Shown piece by piece: positions 22,018 to 30,691 of a stretch of 64,000 nt of DNA. Under the pieces are notes generated by a model. That model searched no databases and was not told the origin of the DNA. It saw only the letters and a program-made list of their open reading frames with translations. Where the stretch lies: assembly GCA_001724995.1 (NCBI GenBank), contig MEFD01000025.1:1-64000 (forward strand), in the 5' to 3' direction. A program made the position numbers and the translations under genes. The first letter of the stretch is position 1. Every line of letters begins with the position of its first letter. This stretch comes from Rubrivivax sp. SCN 71-131. GTDB taxonomy: Bacteria > Pseudomonadota > Gammaproteobacteria > Burkholderiales > Burkholderiaceae_C.

Positions 22018-23808
22018 TCAGGCTTCCCTGTACCAGTGGGCCAGGGCCCACAGGTCGTTGTCCCATCCCGAGAGGTGGGCGACGAGCTTGCTGCTGGCGG
22101 CCGAGGGTCGCGGACGGTAGACCACGGGCTGGATGTAGCCGTCGCTGCAGACGATGTCGTTGAGCCGGATGAACATCGCGGCGCGCTTGACCGGATCGAG
22201 CTCGGCCTGCGCCGCCCTGTGCGTGGCGTCGTACTCGTCGCTGCGCCAGCGGCTGATGTTGCGCTTGGCCCACTTGTTTTCCTTCTGCGCCAGCTCCCAG
22301 CTGCAGTACTGCTCCATGAAGACCTGCGGGTCGGGCTGGGTCATCGTGGTGGTGTACATCTGCATGTCGGCCCAGAACTTCTGGTAGGTGTCCGGATTGG
22401 CGAAGTCGCCGCCGAAGAACACCGCCGCGGTCACGCTCTTGAGCTCGAGGTCGATGCCGGCCTTCGTGCAGGCGTCCTTGATGATCGCCTGCGTCTTCTG
22501 CCGCGGCTGGTTGACCGAGGTCTGGAAGACGAACTTCAGCTTGACGCCGCCCTTGGCGCGGATGCCGTCGGCGCCCTTCTTCCAGCCTGCCGCCTCGAGC
22601 AGCTGGCTGGCCTTGTCGACGTTGAACTCGTACTTGAGGTTGTTGCTCTTGAAGCGCGGCGGGTTGTTCAGGAAGTTGGGCGTGGCCTCGCCGGTGCGTC
22701 CGTAGATGAAGTCCTGCACGCCCTTGCGGTCGATCAGCAGGCCCATCGCCTGGCGCACGGCCTTGTCCTGGAAGGCCGGGTGGTGCGTCCTGGCATTGCC
22801 GCGCTCGCCGTCGACCTCGGTCCAGGGGTCGACGTAGGCGAGCTGGATGAACTCGATGTTGCCGCCGTAGGTGATGGTCACGCGGCCCTTGCCGCCGCTC
22901 TCCAGGCGCTTGAGGATGTCGTCCTCGACCTGCAGGTTCCAGGCGTAGTCGTACTCGCCGGTCTGCAGCACCGCGCGCGCGGCGCCGATCGCGTCGCCTC
23001 CGCCCTTCATCTCGAAGGCGTCGAAGTAGGGGCGGTTGGCGATGTGGTAGTTCTCGTTGGCCACGCCGCGCAGCATGTCGCCGGGCTTGAAGTCGACGAA
23101 CTTGTAGGGGCCCGTTCCCACGGGCTTCTGGTTCATCGGCGCCTCGCGCGACTTCGCGCCCATGTAGTCCTTGAACAGGTGACGCGGCAGGATCATGCCG
23201 ACCGTGCCGACGAAAGCCTCGGCCCAGAACGGCGTGGGCTTGGGCAGGTCGATGCGCACGGTGTGCGAGTCGAGCTTGGTGACGACGATGTCGCGGTAGG
23301 ACGAAATGACCGAGGCCGCGGTCGCCGGGTCCTTGCAGAATTCCCAGTTGAAGACCACGTCGTCGGCGGTGAAGGGCTGGCCGTCGTGCCAGGTCACGCC
23401 CTTCTTGAGCTTCCAGGTGACGCTCTTGCCGTCGGCCGAGAGCCCGCCGTTCTCGCGCGTGGGCACCTCCGCGGCGAGCACGGGGTAGAGGTTGCCGTCC
23501 TTGTCCCAACCGGCCAGCGGCTCGTAGAAGACGCGCGCGCCCTCCTGCTCCTTGGTGCCGGTGGCCCAGTGCGGATTCAGGTGCACCGGGCCCTGCCACC
23601 ACAGCACCTTGAGCGTGCCGCCGCCGCCGCGCTTGGTCGGCTTGTAGGTCAGGGCGGTCTGCGCCTGCGCGATGCCGGCGTGCAGCAGCAGCATCGAGGC
23701 CATCGGTGCGGTGAGCCCGGCACCCACCATGCGGGCGATGAAGCTGCGGCGCGGCAGTGCGCCCGCGCGCACGTCCTCGATCAGATCGCGGATGTCCTCT
23801 TCCTGCAT
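22018..23808 (-). CDS. Peptide ABC transporter substrate-binding protein 2 (SBP_bac_5, Tat-exported)
   Basis: 596 aa, paralog of the adjacent binding protein. Start chosen at ATG 23808 (GGAGAGA upstream), giving MQEEDIRDLIEDVRAGALPR, then the twin-arginine region ALPRRSFIARM and hydrophobic core to AQA at about 49. Mature part has YKPTKRGGGGTLKVLWWQGP, GVTWHDGQPFTADDVVF and GTGPYKFVDF. Tandem duplication with divergence is evident by eye along the whole length. First gene of the minus-strand transporter run, so the operon promoter should lie in 23809-23957. Confidence 0.9.
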   Translation of the reverse strand: MQEEDIRDLIEDVRAGALPRRSFIARMVGAGLTAPMASMLLLHAGIAQAQTALTYKPTKRGGGGTLKVLWWQGPVHLNPHWATGTKEQEGARVFYEPLAGWDKDGNLYPVLAAEVPTRENGGLSADGKSVTWKLKKGVTWHDGQPFTADDVVFNWEFCKDPATAASVISSYRDIVVTKLDSHTVRIDLPKPTPFWAEAFVGTVGMILPRHLFKDYMGAKSREAPMNQKPVGTGPYKFVDFKPGDMLRGVANENYHIANRPYFDAFEMKGGGDAIGAARAVLQTGEYDYAWNLQVEDDILKRLESGGKGRVTITYGGNIEFIQLAYVDPWTEVDGERGNARTHHPAFQDKAVRQAMGLLIDRKGVQDFIYGRTGEATPNFLNNPPRFKSNNLKYEFNVDKASQLLEAAGWKKGADGIRAKGGVKLKFVFQTSVNQPRQKTQAIIKDACTKAGIDLELKSVTAAVFFGGDFANPDTYQKFWADMQMYTTTMTQPDPQVFMEQYCSWELAQKENKWAKRNISRWRSDEYDATHRAAQAELDPVKRAAMFIRLNDIVCSDGYIQPVVYRPRPSAASSKLVAHLSGWDNDLWALAHWYREA

Positions 23809-23957
23809 GCGGATCTCTCCTGGCTTTGCGGCGCCGGTGCGCCGAGGAGGTCGGATTGTCTGTCGTGCGGCGATACTTCCCCGGCGCCTGCGCACCAGAA
23901 CAAACCCGTAGCACACGGGCGCCTGCAGCCGCGCTCGAACCCCCCGCAGCAGCAGGC

Positions 23958-24481
23958 TTGACCCACCTGCCGCTCGAGATCCTGCCCCCGGCGATCGGGC
24001 ACCGGCGCTGCGGCAACGTCGACGTCGACTGCGTGCACCGCCTCGACAGCGGTCGCCCCGGGCCCGAAGTGCTCGCGCAGGCGCTCAGCCACGGCGACGA
24101 GATCTGCGGCGCCCATGTGCTGCGGTGGCTGCTCGAGCAGGCCCTCCTGCCGCAGCGTGGACGGCTGACGCCGGTGCTGGCCAACGCGGCGGCGTTCGAG
24201 CGCTTCGATGCGCAGGCGCCGCACCGCTCGCGCTTCGTCGACGAGGACCTCAACCGCGTCTGGAGCGACGCCGCCGACTTCGTGCTCGACATCCACTCGA
24301 TGCACGAGGACGGCCAGGCGCTCTGATGGTCTGCGGCACCGCCGACAAGAACGCGGCCTGCGCGCGCGAGCTCGGCGTGCCGGGTGGTCTGCTGATCGAC
24401 ACCGGCCACCCGGCGGGGCTGCGCATGGTGGAGCGCGTCGGCTTCCCGCAGCCGTCATCGCCCAAGCGCGACGAGGACTGA
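23958..24481 (+). pseudogene. Decayed succinylglutamate desuccinylase/aspartoacylase-family gene
   Basis: Two frames together read like the N-terminal half of an AstE/AspA-family zinc carboxypeptidase. Frame 1 has GDEICGAHVLRWLLEQ (family HGNE-type zinc site altered to GDEI), NAAAFERFDAQAPHRSRFVD, EDLNRVWS, then DIHSMHED, and stops at 24326. Frame 2 resumes exactly there as LMVCGTADKNAACARELGVP. A CTCT at 24321-24324 suggests a 2-bp CT duplication that shifted the frame. The usual ~25 residues between NRVWS and the DIHSM motif are missing, and the C-terminal half is absent after VGFPQP. No good start codon; TTG at 23958 is nominal. Confidence 0.7.
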
Positions 24482-24509
24482 CGGCGCAGCGCGGGCAGGC
24501 GCTGCGGGT

Positions 24510-24854
24510 TCAGAGGCTGCCGAAGCCGCTGGCCGGCGCGGTGTCGGGGAACAGGCCGTCCAGCCCGCGGCGCAGCCGCAGGCGCGCGACGCGGCGCTCG
24601 GGTTCGCTGCCGCGCAGGGCGTCGAAGAGCGGGCCGCGCAGCATCCACAGATCGACCGGCTCCTCGGCGTGGTGCACCTGCTGGCGCAGCCACTCCGCGT
24701 CACCGCCGATGAGCAGCTTGGCGGCCTCGAGGAAGCTGAGCTTGAGTTCGACGAAGGACTTGCGCGCGGCCAGCCGCGCCATGCGGTCGTCGGGCAGGCC
24801 GGCGCCGGGGAGTGCAGCGGTCGGCAGGAAGTGGCGCGGCGTGGGGTGATGCAT
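24510..24854 (-). CDS. Hypothetical protein coupled to upstream hypothetical
   Basis: 114 aa from ATG 24854 (MHHPTPRHFLP). Not recognised. A conserved-looking core, RKSFVELKLSFLEAAKLLIG, is followed by WLRQQVHHAEEPVDLWMLRG and an Arg-rich segment. No membrane segment. Its ATG lies 2 bp after the stop of the gene at 24857-25333, so the two are almost certainly translated from one mRNA and may act together. Confidence 0.55.
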   Translation of the reverse strand: MHHPTPRHFLPTAALPGAGLPDDRMARLAARKSFVELKLSFLEAAKLLIGGDAEWLRQQVHHAEEPVDLWMLRGPLFDALRGSEPERRVARLRLRRGLDGLFPDTAPASGFGSL

Positions 24855-24856
24855 GG

Positions 24857-25333
24857 TCAGCGCGGGTCCGGAAGGGAGGCAAGAACCGTCCTGGACTCGA
24901 AGACGGGCCGTGAGTGCGCAGGTGCGCCGGGGCGCGGCGCTCGGGTGGGGAAGTGCCGGTTCAGGCGCGCCAGGCGCTGCTCGGCGACGTTCTCGCTGTG
25001 CGCGCGGCCGACGAGACCGTACAGGTCGGCACGCAGGTGCCACAGCTCGCGCAGCGAGCGCGCTCCGTCGATCGCGGTACGCAGACTCTCGGCGGCGGCG
25101 ATCGAGACGTCCTCGAGACAAAGGCGGAAGTCCTGCTTCACGCCCGGCAGGCGGTTGATCGGCGGCGCAGCGTCGTGGGGCGCCGGCGCCATGAGCCAGA
25201 ACATCAGGCGCTGGCCCAGCGAGGCCGGCGCGTGGCGCAGCGAGGGCGGCCGTACTTCGACGCGAAACGCGCTGGGGGTGTTCAGCGTCGAGTGGCGGCG
25301 TCGCCACGTGGGGGTCAGGCTCAGCGATCTCAT
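24857..25333 (-). CDS. Hypothetical protein
   Basis: 158 aa. Not recognised. Basic N-terminus, a short semi-hydrophobic segment (LGQRLMFWLMAPAP), then a helical region (DFRLCLEDVSIAAAESLRTA, RSLRELWHLRADLYGLVGRA) and RLARLNRHFP near the end. A helical-bundle protein by appearance. First gene of a two-gene unit with 24510-24854. Orthologs would be expected only in close relatives; this is a guess. Confidence 0.55.
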   Translation of the reverse strand: MRSLSLTPTWRRRHSTLNTPSAFRVEVRPPSLRHAPASLGQRLMFWLMAPAPHDAAPPINRLPGVKQDFRLCLEDVSIAAAESLRTAIDGARSLRELWHLRADLYGLVGRAHSENVAEQRLARLNRHFPTRAPRPGAPAHSRPVFESRTVLASLPDPR

Positions 25334-25506
25334 GCAGCGGATATCGGTTGGCAGGCCTGGAGGCTGAAGCGATCTTCAGCCTGTGGCCGCCAGCCGATGA
25401 CGGAAACAGGCCCCGGATTGGGCGCCAGTTCCAGGCCAAGCCACCGCTGCCCGGCGCAGCCCGAGGGCCAGCGCCCCCTGTGCGCCCCCTGCGCCCTCCG
25501 GCCTGC

Positions 25507-26184
25507 CTACATCAGCATCGTGTTGCGGATCAAGCCGACGGCGATGCCTTCGAGCTCGAATCCGGGATCGTCCAAGGCCAGGGTGATCGTCTTGAACTCC
25601 GGGTTCTCGGGGATCAGTTCGATCGCCCTGCTGGTGCGGCGCAGCCGCTTGACGGTGACGTCGTCACCCAGACGGGCGACGACGATCTGGCCGTTGCGCG
25701 CCTCGCGCGCCTTCTGCACGGCGAGCAGATCGCCGTCGAGGATGCCGGCGTCGCGCATGCTCATCCCGCGCACCTTGAGCAGGTAGTCGGGCCGGCGCCC
25801 GAACAGGCTGGCCTCGAAGAGGTAGGTCTCGTCGATGTGCTCCTGCGCGAGGATCGGGCTGCCGGCGGCGACGCGGCCGACCAGCGGCAGCGTGAGCTGC
25901 GCGAAGCCCGGCAGGGGCAGCGTGTACTGGCGGCCGCGGGTGTCGTTGAGCGCCTTCAGTGTGTCAGACTTCAGCCGGATGCCGCGCGAGGTGCCGCCGA
26001 CGAGTTCGATCACGCCCTTGCGCGCCAGCGCCTGCAGGTGTTCCTCGGCGGCGTTGGCGGAGCGAAAGCCGAGCTCGGTGGCGATCTCGGCGCGCGTGGG
26101 CGGGGCGCCGGTGCGGGCGATCGCGCTCTGCACCAGATCCAGGATCTGCTGCTGGCGGGGGGTGAGCTTGGGTCTGTCGTTCAT
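25507..26184 (-). CDS. lexA: SOS transcriptional repressor LexA
   Basis: 225 aa. N-terminal winged helix ([40 protein letters not shown]) and C-terminal S24 peptidase-like domain. Self-cleavage site is Ala107-Gly108 in VAAGSPIL; catalytic pair is Ser142 (GMSMRDAGI) and Lys179 (VTVKRL). ATG at 26184 gives the correct family N-terminus. Two CTG-N10-CAG operators 39-74 bp upstream show autoregulation. RecA filaments would trigger cleavage and SOS induction. Confidence 0.97.
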   Translation of the reverse strand: MNDRPKLTPRQQQILDLVQSAIARTGAPPTRAEIATELGFRSANAAEEHLQALARKGVIELVGGTSRGIRLKSDTLKALNDTRGRQYTLPLPGFAQLTLPLVGRVAAGSPILAQEHIDETYLFEASLFGRRPDYLLKVRGMSMRDAGILDGDLLAVQKAREARNGQIVVARLGDDVTVKRLRRTSRAIELIPENPEFKTITLALDDPGFELEGIAVGLIRNTMLM

Positions 26185-26222
26185 GGCAAACGTTCTGCCG
26201 CGCGCGGCGCGGCCGGGGGCGT

Positions 26223-26238
26223 CTGGTTTTTCATACAG
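26223..26238. promoter_or_regulatory. LexA (SOS) box 1
   Basis: CTGGTTTTTCATACAG is a perfect CTG-N10-CAG, the LexA operator consensus of gamma- and betaproteobacteria, 39 bp before the lexA start. It is the box nearer lexA. Confidence 0.88.
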
Positions 26239-26241
26239 TAC

Positions 26242-26257
26242 CTGTATTTTCATCCAG
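26242..26257. promoter_or_regulatory. LexA (SOS) box 2
   Basis: CTGTATTTTCATCCAG is a second perfect CTG-N10-CAG, beginning 19 bp after the first. It ends only 10 bp before the ATG of the divergent asparaginase gene, so bound LexA would also cover that gene's start region. Confidence 0.88.
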
Positions 26258-26267
26258 AGTCGCGCTC

Positions 26268-27296
26268 ATGCCTAGCCCCCTCATGCCCGCCCGCCGCCGC
26301 CTCGTGCTGCTGGGGACCGGCGGCACCATCGCCGGACGTGCCGCCAGCGCGCACGACAACGTCGGCTATCGGGTCGGGGAACTGGGCGTGGAGGAACTCC
26401 TGCGCGGCGTCGTCGTTGCCCCGGCGCTGCCGATCGAGGCCGAGCAGCTCGCGCAGCTCGACAGCAAGGACATGGACCACGCCTGCTGGCAGCGGCTGGC
26501 GCAGCGGCTGGCGCACCACCTCGCGCGCCCCGAGGTGCAGGGCATCGTGGTCACCCACGGTACCGATACGCTGGAGGAGACGGCCTGGCTGCTGCAGCGC
26601 CTGCTGGCGCCGGCCCGGCCCGTGGTGTTGACGGCCGCCATGCGCCCGGCCACGTCGCTGCAGGCCGACGGGCCGCAGAACCTCTGCGACGCGCTGACGG
26701 TGGCGGCGTGCACAGAGGCTGCGGGCGTGCTGATCGTACTCGCCGGCCGGGTGCTGGCGGCGGGGGACGTGCGCAAGCAGCACACGCGCCGGCTGGATGC
26801 CTTCGACGGCGGCGACGCCGGGGCGCTGGCAGTGGTCGAGGACGGCCGGCTGCGCCGTTGGCGCGACTGGCCGCGCACGCAGCCGCTGGGCCTGGCGTGC
26901 CTGCCGCGCGCCGGCACGGACTGGCCCTGGGTCGAGATCGTCGTCAGCCATGCCGGCGCGCGCGCGCAGGCGGTCGACGCCGTGGTCGGCGCCGGCGCGC
27001 GCGGCCTCGTCGTCGCCGGGACGGGCAATGCCACGGTGCACGAGGCGCTGCTGCCCGCGCTCGAGCGCGCGCAGCACGCCGGTGTCGCGGTACGGCTGGT
27101 GTCGCGCTGCGCCGCCGGGCCCGTGCTGCCCGGCCCGGAGCATCGCTGGCCCGTGTACGCGACGCTTTCCGCGCCTCAGGCGCGCGTGGAACTGATGCTC
27201 GAGCTGATGGCCGGGTCGGCGCACGCGGCCGGCGAAGCCAGCGCCGCTGCGGCCGCAGCGGGTGACGAGGCGGCGGGCGGCCGACAAGGCGGATGA
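26268..27296 (+). CDS. L-asparaginase (type I/II fold)
   Basis: 342 aa. Nucleophile loop GTGGTIAG (Thr17) at the N-terminus and second catalytic motif THGTDTLEET near residue 100, plus VLTAAMRP and GDVRKQHTRR. Hydrolyses asparagine to aspartate and ammonia. No signal peptide, so cytoplasmic. The Ala/Gly-rich last ~25 residues extend past the family end. It is divergent from lexA; an SOS box ends 10 bp before its ATG and there is no good ribosome binding site, so ATG 26283 is an alternative start. Confidence 0.88.
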   Translation: MPSPLMPARRRLVLLGTGGTIAGRAASAHDNVGYRVGELGVEELLRGVVVAPALPIEAEQLAQLDSKDMDHACWQRLAQRLAHHLARPEVQGIVVTHGTDTLEETAWLLQRLLAPARPVVLTAAMRPATSLQADGPQNLCDALTVAACTEAAGVLIVLAGRVLAAGDVRKQHTRRLDAFDGGDAGALAVVEDGRLRRWRDWPRTQPLGLACLPRAGTDWPWVEIVVSHAGARAQAVDAVVGAGARGLVVAGTGNATVHEALLPALERAQHAGVAVRLVSRCAAGPVLPGPEHRWPVYATLSAPQARVELMLELMAGSAHAAGEASAAAAAAGDEAAGGRQGG

Positions 27297-27417
27297 GGCA
27301 AGACGTCACGCACGACGCCCTCGCAGGGCCGAACTTCGTGCGCGATCGGACAGCTTGGGGAGGCGGGCAGTCTTCGCGCCGTCCTGTCGTCAGGCACCGC
27401 TGTTAAGCTCGTCGACC

Positions 27418-29562
27418 ATGGCCGACACCCGCGCCTCCCGCCCGTCGTACCCGCACGGCGCGCTGCCCGCGGGCACGCGCCTGGGTGAGTTCGAGATCCG
27501 TCACGTGCTTGGCGTCGGCGGCTTCGGCATCGTCTACGAAGCCTTCGATCATCTGCTCGAGCGCGAGGTCGCCGTCAAGGAGTACATGCCGGCCTCGCTG
27601 GTCGAGCGCAACGCAGAGCTGCACGTCTCGCTGATCTCGGAATCCAACGCCGACACGTTCGCGCTCGGACTGCGCAGCTTCGTCAACGAGGCCCGGCTGC
27701 TGGCCCGCTTCGACCACCCATCGCTGTTGAAGGTGCACCGCTTCTGGGAGGCCAACGGTACCGCCTACATGGCGATGGCGCTCTACAAGGGGCGCACCGC
27801 GCGCGACGTGCGCCAGCAGATGGCATCGCGCCCGGACGAGGTCTGGGTGCGCCGGCTGCTCGAGCCGCTGCTCGGGGCGATCGAGAAGCTGCATTCCGAG
27901 GACGTCTACCACCGCGACATCGCGCCGGACAACATCCTCATCGAGGCCGATGGCCGCCCGGTGCTGCTGGACTTCGGCGCCGCGCGCCGCGTCATCACCG
28001 ACCGCAGCCAGACGCTGACCGCGATCCTCAAGCCCTCGTACGCCCCGATCGAGCAGTACGCCGATGTGAGCGGGATGAAGCAGGGGCCGTGGACCGACAT
28101 CTACGCCCTCGGGGCAACGGTGCACTTCCTGCTGCTGGGCAAGCCGCCGCCACCGGCGCCCGGCCGTTCGATCCAGGACACGATGCCGCCGCTGTCGCAG
28201 CAGGATCTGCCGGGCTTCTCGCCGCCTTTCCTGGCATTGGTCGACTGGATGCTCTCGCCGCTGCCGGCGGAACGCCCGCAGAGCGTGGCCATGGTGCGCG
28301 ACGTGCTGGAAGGGCGCGCCGCCGCACCGCCGCGCAATCCGCTGTCGCCGTTCGAGCGCACCACCGCGCTGGCGGGCGCCGGCAAGCCCGCCGTCGAGGT
28401 CAGCGACGACGCCACCATCGTCATCGCGCAGCCGCCGGCTGCGCCTGCCCGGCCGCTGTCCGACGAGACGGTGGTGATGCCGCGCTCCGCGCACACGCCG
28501 CCGCCGGCCGCCCCGCCAGCCGCTTCTGCCGCAGGCGCGGGACAGCCGAACCTGCCGCCGCGCCGGGTGCCCAGCGGCGGGCTGTGGCTGCCCGACGGCG
28601 CAACATCCCCGCCGGGCAGCGATTTCGACGCCACCATCCTGCAGCCTCGCGCCGCCGTGCCGCCGCCGCGAGCGCCGGCCGCTGCGCCCCAGGCGCCGTC
28701 GCCGGAGGCGGCGCCTGCCGCGCCCGTGCACGCGCAGGCAAGGCCGGCCGAGGCCGCGCGCGCCCGCGCCGCGCGTGCCCCGGCGGCCGCCACGGTGCCG
28801 CGTGCGACCTCGCCCCTGCTGCCCCTCCTGGCGGGCAGCGCCCTGGCGGCGCTCGTGGGCCTGGGCCTGTGGTGGTTCATGGCGCGCCCGTCGACGCCGG
28901 TCGAGGCCGCCGACGCCACGCCACCGCCGTCCATGGCGCAGCCCACGGCCGAGAACGGCACCGCGGCTTCGCTGCCGGCAGCGCTGCCGACCCCTCCGGC
29001 CCCACCCGCGCCGGATCTGGCCGCGCCGGATCCGGCCGCGCAGGAGCGCACGTCGCGCGACGCGTCAACGCCGATGGCGGCCGGGTCCGAGGCTCCCGCC
29101 ACGGCGCAGACGGCGCCGGTGGCGGCCGATGCCCCTGCTGCGGACGCGCGCCCTGCGGCGGCCGCAGCCGCGGCCAAGGCGGCCAGGCCTGCGCCACGGG
29201 TCACCGAAACGCCGCGCCCTCGGCCGAGCGAGCCTGCGCCGGCGCTGGCGACGACGCAGGCGCCCGAGCGTCCTGCGGCAGCGCCGGCCAAGGTCGCGCC
29301 CAAGCCGGCGACCGAAGCCACGGCGAAGACGGCGACGACATCCTCGACCAACACCTCCGCGGCCGCGCCGGCTGCGCCCCCGACCTCGGCCGAACCCGCG
29401 GCCGCGCCGCCGTCGCCAAGCGAGCGCTGCGCCAAGGAGCTGCCGCTGGTGCGCATGATCTGCCTTGACGTCGTGTGCTTCCGCTCCGAATTCAAGAACC
29501 ACCCCGAGTGCCTGAAGCTGCGTGCCGACCAGGCGCAAAAGCGCATGCTCGAGGGCCAGTAG
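27418..29562 (+). CDS. Membrane-anchored serine/threonine protein kinase
   Basis: 714 aa. Kinase domain about 25-300: glycine loop GVGGFGIV (32-39), VAVK Lys54, catalytic loop HRDIAPDN (Asp167) and DFG Asp185, then a PSYAPIEQY activation segment. HRDIAPDN in place of HRDLKPEN is usual in a group of proteobacterial kinases. Residues about 300-465 are Ala/Pro-rich and disordered; one membrane segment at about 466-490 (LLPLLAGSALAALVGLGLWW); another ~170 residues of Ala/Pro follow; then a conserved Cys-containing tail (SERCAKELPLVRMICLDVVC to the end). The tail would be periplasmic and the kinase cytoplasmic. Substrate unknown; neighbours give no hint. Confidence 0.88.
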   Translation: MADTRASRPSYPHGALPAGTRLGEFEIRHVLGVGGFGIVYEAFDHLLEREVAVKEYMPASLVERNAELHVSLISESNADTFALGLRSFVNEARLLARFDHPSLLKVHRFWEANGTAYMAMALYKGRTARDVRQQMASRPDEVWVRRLLEPLLGAIEKLHSEDVYHRDIAPDNILIEADGRPVLLDFGAARRVITDRSQTLTAILKPSYAPIEQYADVSGMKQGPWTDIYALGATVHFLLLGKPPPPAPGRSIQDTMPPLSQQDLPGFSPPFLALVDWMLSPLPAERPQSVAMVRDVLEGRAAAPPRNPLSPFERTTALAGAGKPAVEVSDDATIVIAQPPAAPARPLSDETVVMPRSAHTPPPAAPPAASAAGAGQPNLPPRRVPSGGLWLPDGATSPPGSDFDATILQPRAAVPPPRAPAAAPQAPSPEAAPAAPVHAQARPAEAARARAARAPAAATVPRATSPLLPLLAGSALAALVGLGLWWFMARPSTPVEAADATPPPSMAQPTAENGTAASLPAALPTPPAPPAPDLAAPDPAAQERTSRDASTPMAAGSEAPATAQTAPVAADAPAADARPAAAAAAAKAARPAPRVTETPRPRPSEPAPALATTQAPERPAAAPAKVAPKPATEATAKTATTSSTNTSAAAPAAPPTSAEPAAAPPSPSERCAKELPLVRMICLDVVCFRSEFKNHPECLKLRADQAQKRMLEGQ

Positions 29563-29623
29563 GCCGCATCGCCCGTTCGCGCCGGGCGATGCCTGCGCGG
29601 CGGCGGAGCGAGGGTCGTGCCTT

Positions 29624-30691
29624 TCAGCCGAAGCGCAGTCGCGCGGCTTGACCCGACTTCGCCGCGACGCGGCCGACCACCGACGCCTGCGCGAAGCCAT
29701 GGCGCGCGAATACGGCGAGCACGGCGTCCAGCGCCGACGGCGAACAGGACACGAGCAGGCCGCCGCTGGTCTGCGGATCGGTCAGCAATGCGCGGTCCTC
29801 GGCGGCGAAGGCCGGCGGCAGTTCGATGTCCTGCCCGTAGCCGGCCCAGTTGCGTCCCGAGGCGCCGGTGACGAAGCCCTGGGCCGCCAGGGCGCGCACG
29901 CCCTGCAGCAGCGGCACGGCGGGCCAGTCGAGCTCGACGTCACAGCCCGCGCCACGTGCCAGCTCCAGCGCGTGGCCGGCCAGGCCGAAGCCGGTGACGT
30001 CGGTCAGCGCGTGCACGCCGGGCAGCGCGGCCAGCTCCGGTCCCGGGGTGTTCAGCTGCGTCGTCGTGGCCACCATCTGCGCGTAGCCGGCTGCGCCGAG
30101 TTCGCCCTTCTTCAGCGCGGCGGACATGACGCCCACGCCCAGCGGCTTGCCGAGCACGAGCACGTCGCCCGCACGCGCGTCCGCGTTGCGCTTGACCTGC
30201 TGCGGATGCACGAGTCCGAGTGCGACCAGGCCGTAGATCGCCTCGACGGAGTCGATGGTGTGCCCGCCGGCGATCGGGATGCCTGCCGCGCGGCACACCG
30301 AGGTGCCGCCTTCGAGCACGCGGGCGATGGTCGCCGGCGAGAGCACGTTGATCGGCATCGCCACCAGCGCCAGCGCCAGGATCGGCCTGCCGCCCATCGC
30401 GTAGACATCGCTGATCGCGTTCGTCGCGGCAATGCGCCCGAAATCGAACGGATCGTCGACGATGGGCATGAAGAAGTCGGTGGTGGCGATGATCGCCTGC
30501 TCGTCGTTCAACTGATAGACGGCGGCGTCGTCGGCGGTCTCGATGCCCACCAGCAGCTGGGGCGGGATCGGCAGCGACGCCGTGCCCTTCAGGATCTCCG
30601 AGAGCACGCCGGGCGCGATCTTGCAGCCGCAGCCGCCGCCGTGCGAGAGCGAGGTCAGGCGAGGTTCGGTGGGCTTTTCGGGGGCATTCAT
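29624..30691 (-). CDS. selD: Selenophosphate synthase (SelD; SenC role in selenoneine synthesis)
   Basis: 355 aa. N-terminal glycine-rich catalytic loop SHGGGCGCKIAPG with Cys21 and Lys24, equal to E. coli Cys17/Lys20; it has Cys, not selenocysteine. AIR-synthase-type fold with DDAAVY, ATTDFFMPIVDDP, ALVAMPIN, GGHTIDS, DVTGFGLAGHALE and DPQTSGGLLVS. It makes selenophosphate from selenide and ATP. The start ATG overlaps the senB stop as ATGA. Position with senB, senA and egtD points to a SenC role; it may also serve selenoproteins or tRNA modification elsewhere in the genome. Confidence 0.93.
   Translation of the reverse strand: MNAPEKPTEPRLTSLSHGGGCGCKIAPGVLSEILKGTASLPIPPQLLVGIETADDAAVYQLNDEQAIIATTDFFMPIVDDPFDFGRIAATNAISDVYAMGGRPILALALVAMPINVLSPATIARVLEGGTSVCRAAGIPIAGGHTIDSVEAIYGLVALGLVHPQQVKRNADARAGDVLVLGKPLGVGVMSAALKKGELGAAGYAQMVATTTQLNTPGPELAALPGVHALTDVTGFGLAGHALELARGAGCDVELDWPAVPLLQGVRALAAQGFVTGASGRNWAGYGQDIELPPAFAAEDRALLTDPQTSGGLLVSCSPSALDAVLAVFARHGFAQASVVGRVAAKSGQAARLRFG

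Noticed and set aside
23809..23916. Start of the second peptide-binding protein at 23916
   Set aside because: It puts 36 unrelated basic residues before MQEEDIRDL; the paralog starts at the equivalent of 23808, which also has a good ribosome binding site.
26185..26253. Upstream in-frame extension of lexA beginning at ATG 26253
   Set aside because: The extension runs through both LexA operators and has no family sequence; ATG 26184 gives the standard LexA N-terminus.
28101..29546. Large minus-strand frame opposite the Ser/Thr kinase
   Set aside because: It mirrors the Ala/Pro-rich linker of the kinase as Gly/Ala/Ser repeats and has no domain; the plus-strand protein has clear kinase motifs.
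29624..30691. Selenocysteine in SelD
   Set aside because: The catalytic loop reads GGGCGCK with ordinary Cys codons and no in-frame TGA, so no recoding is needed.
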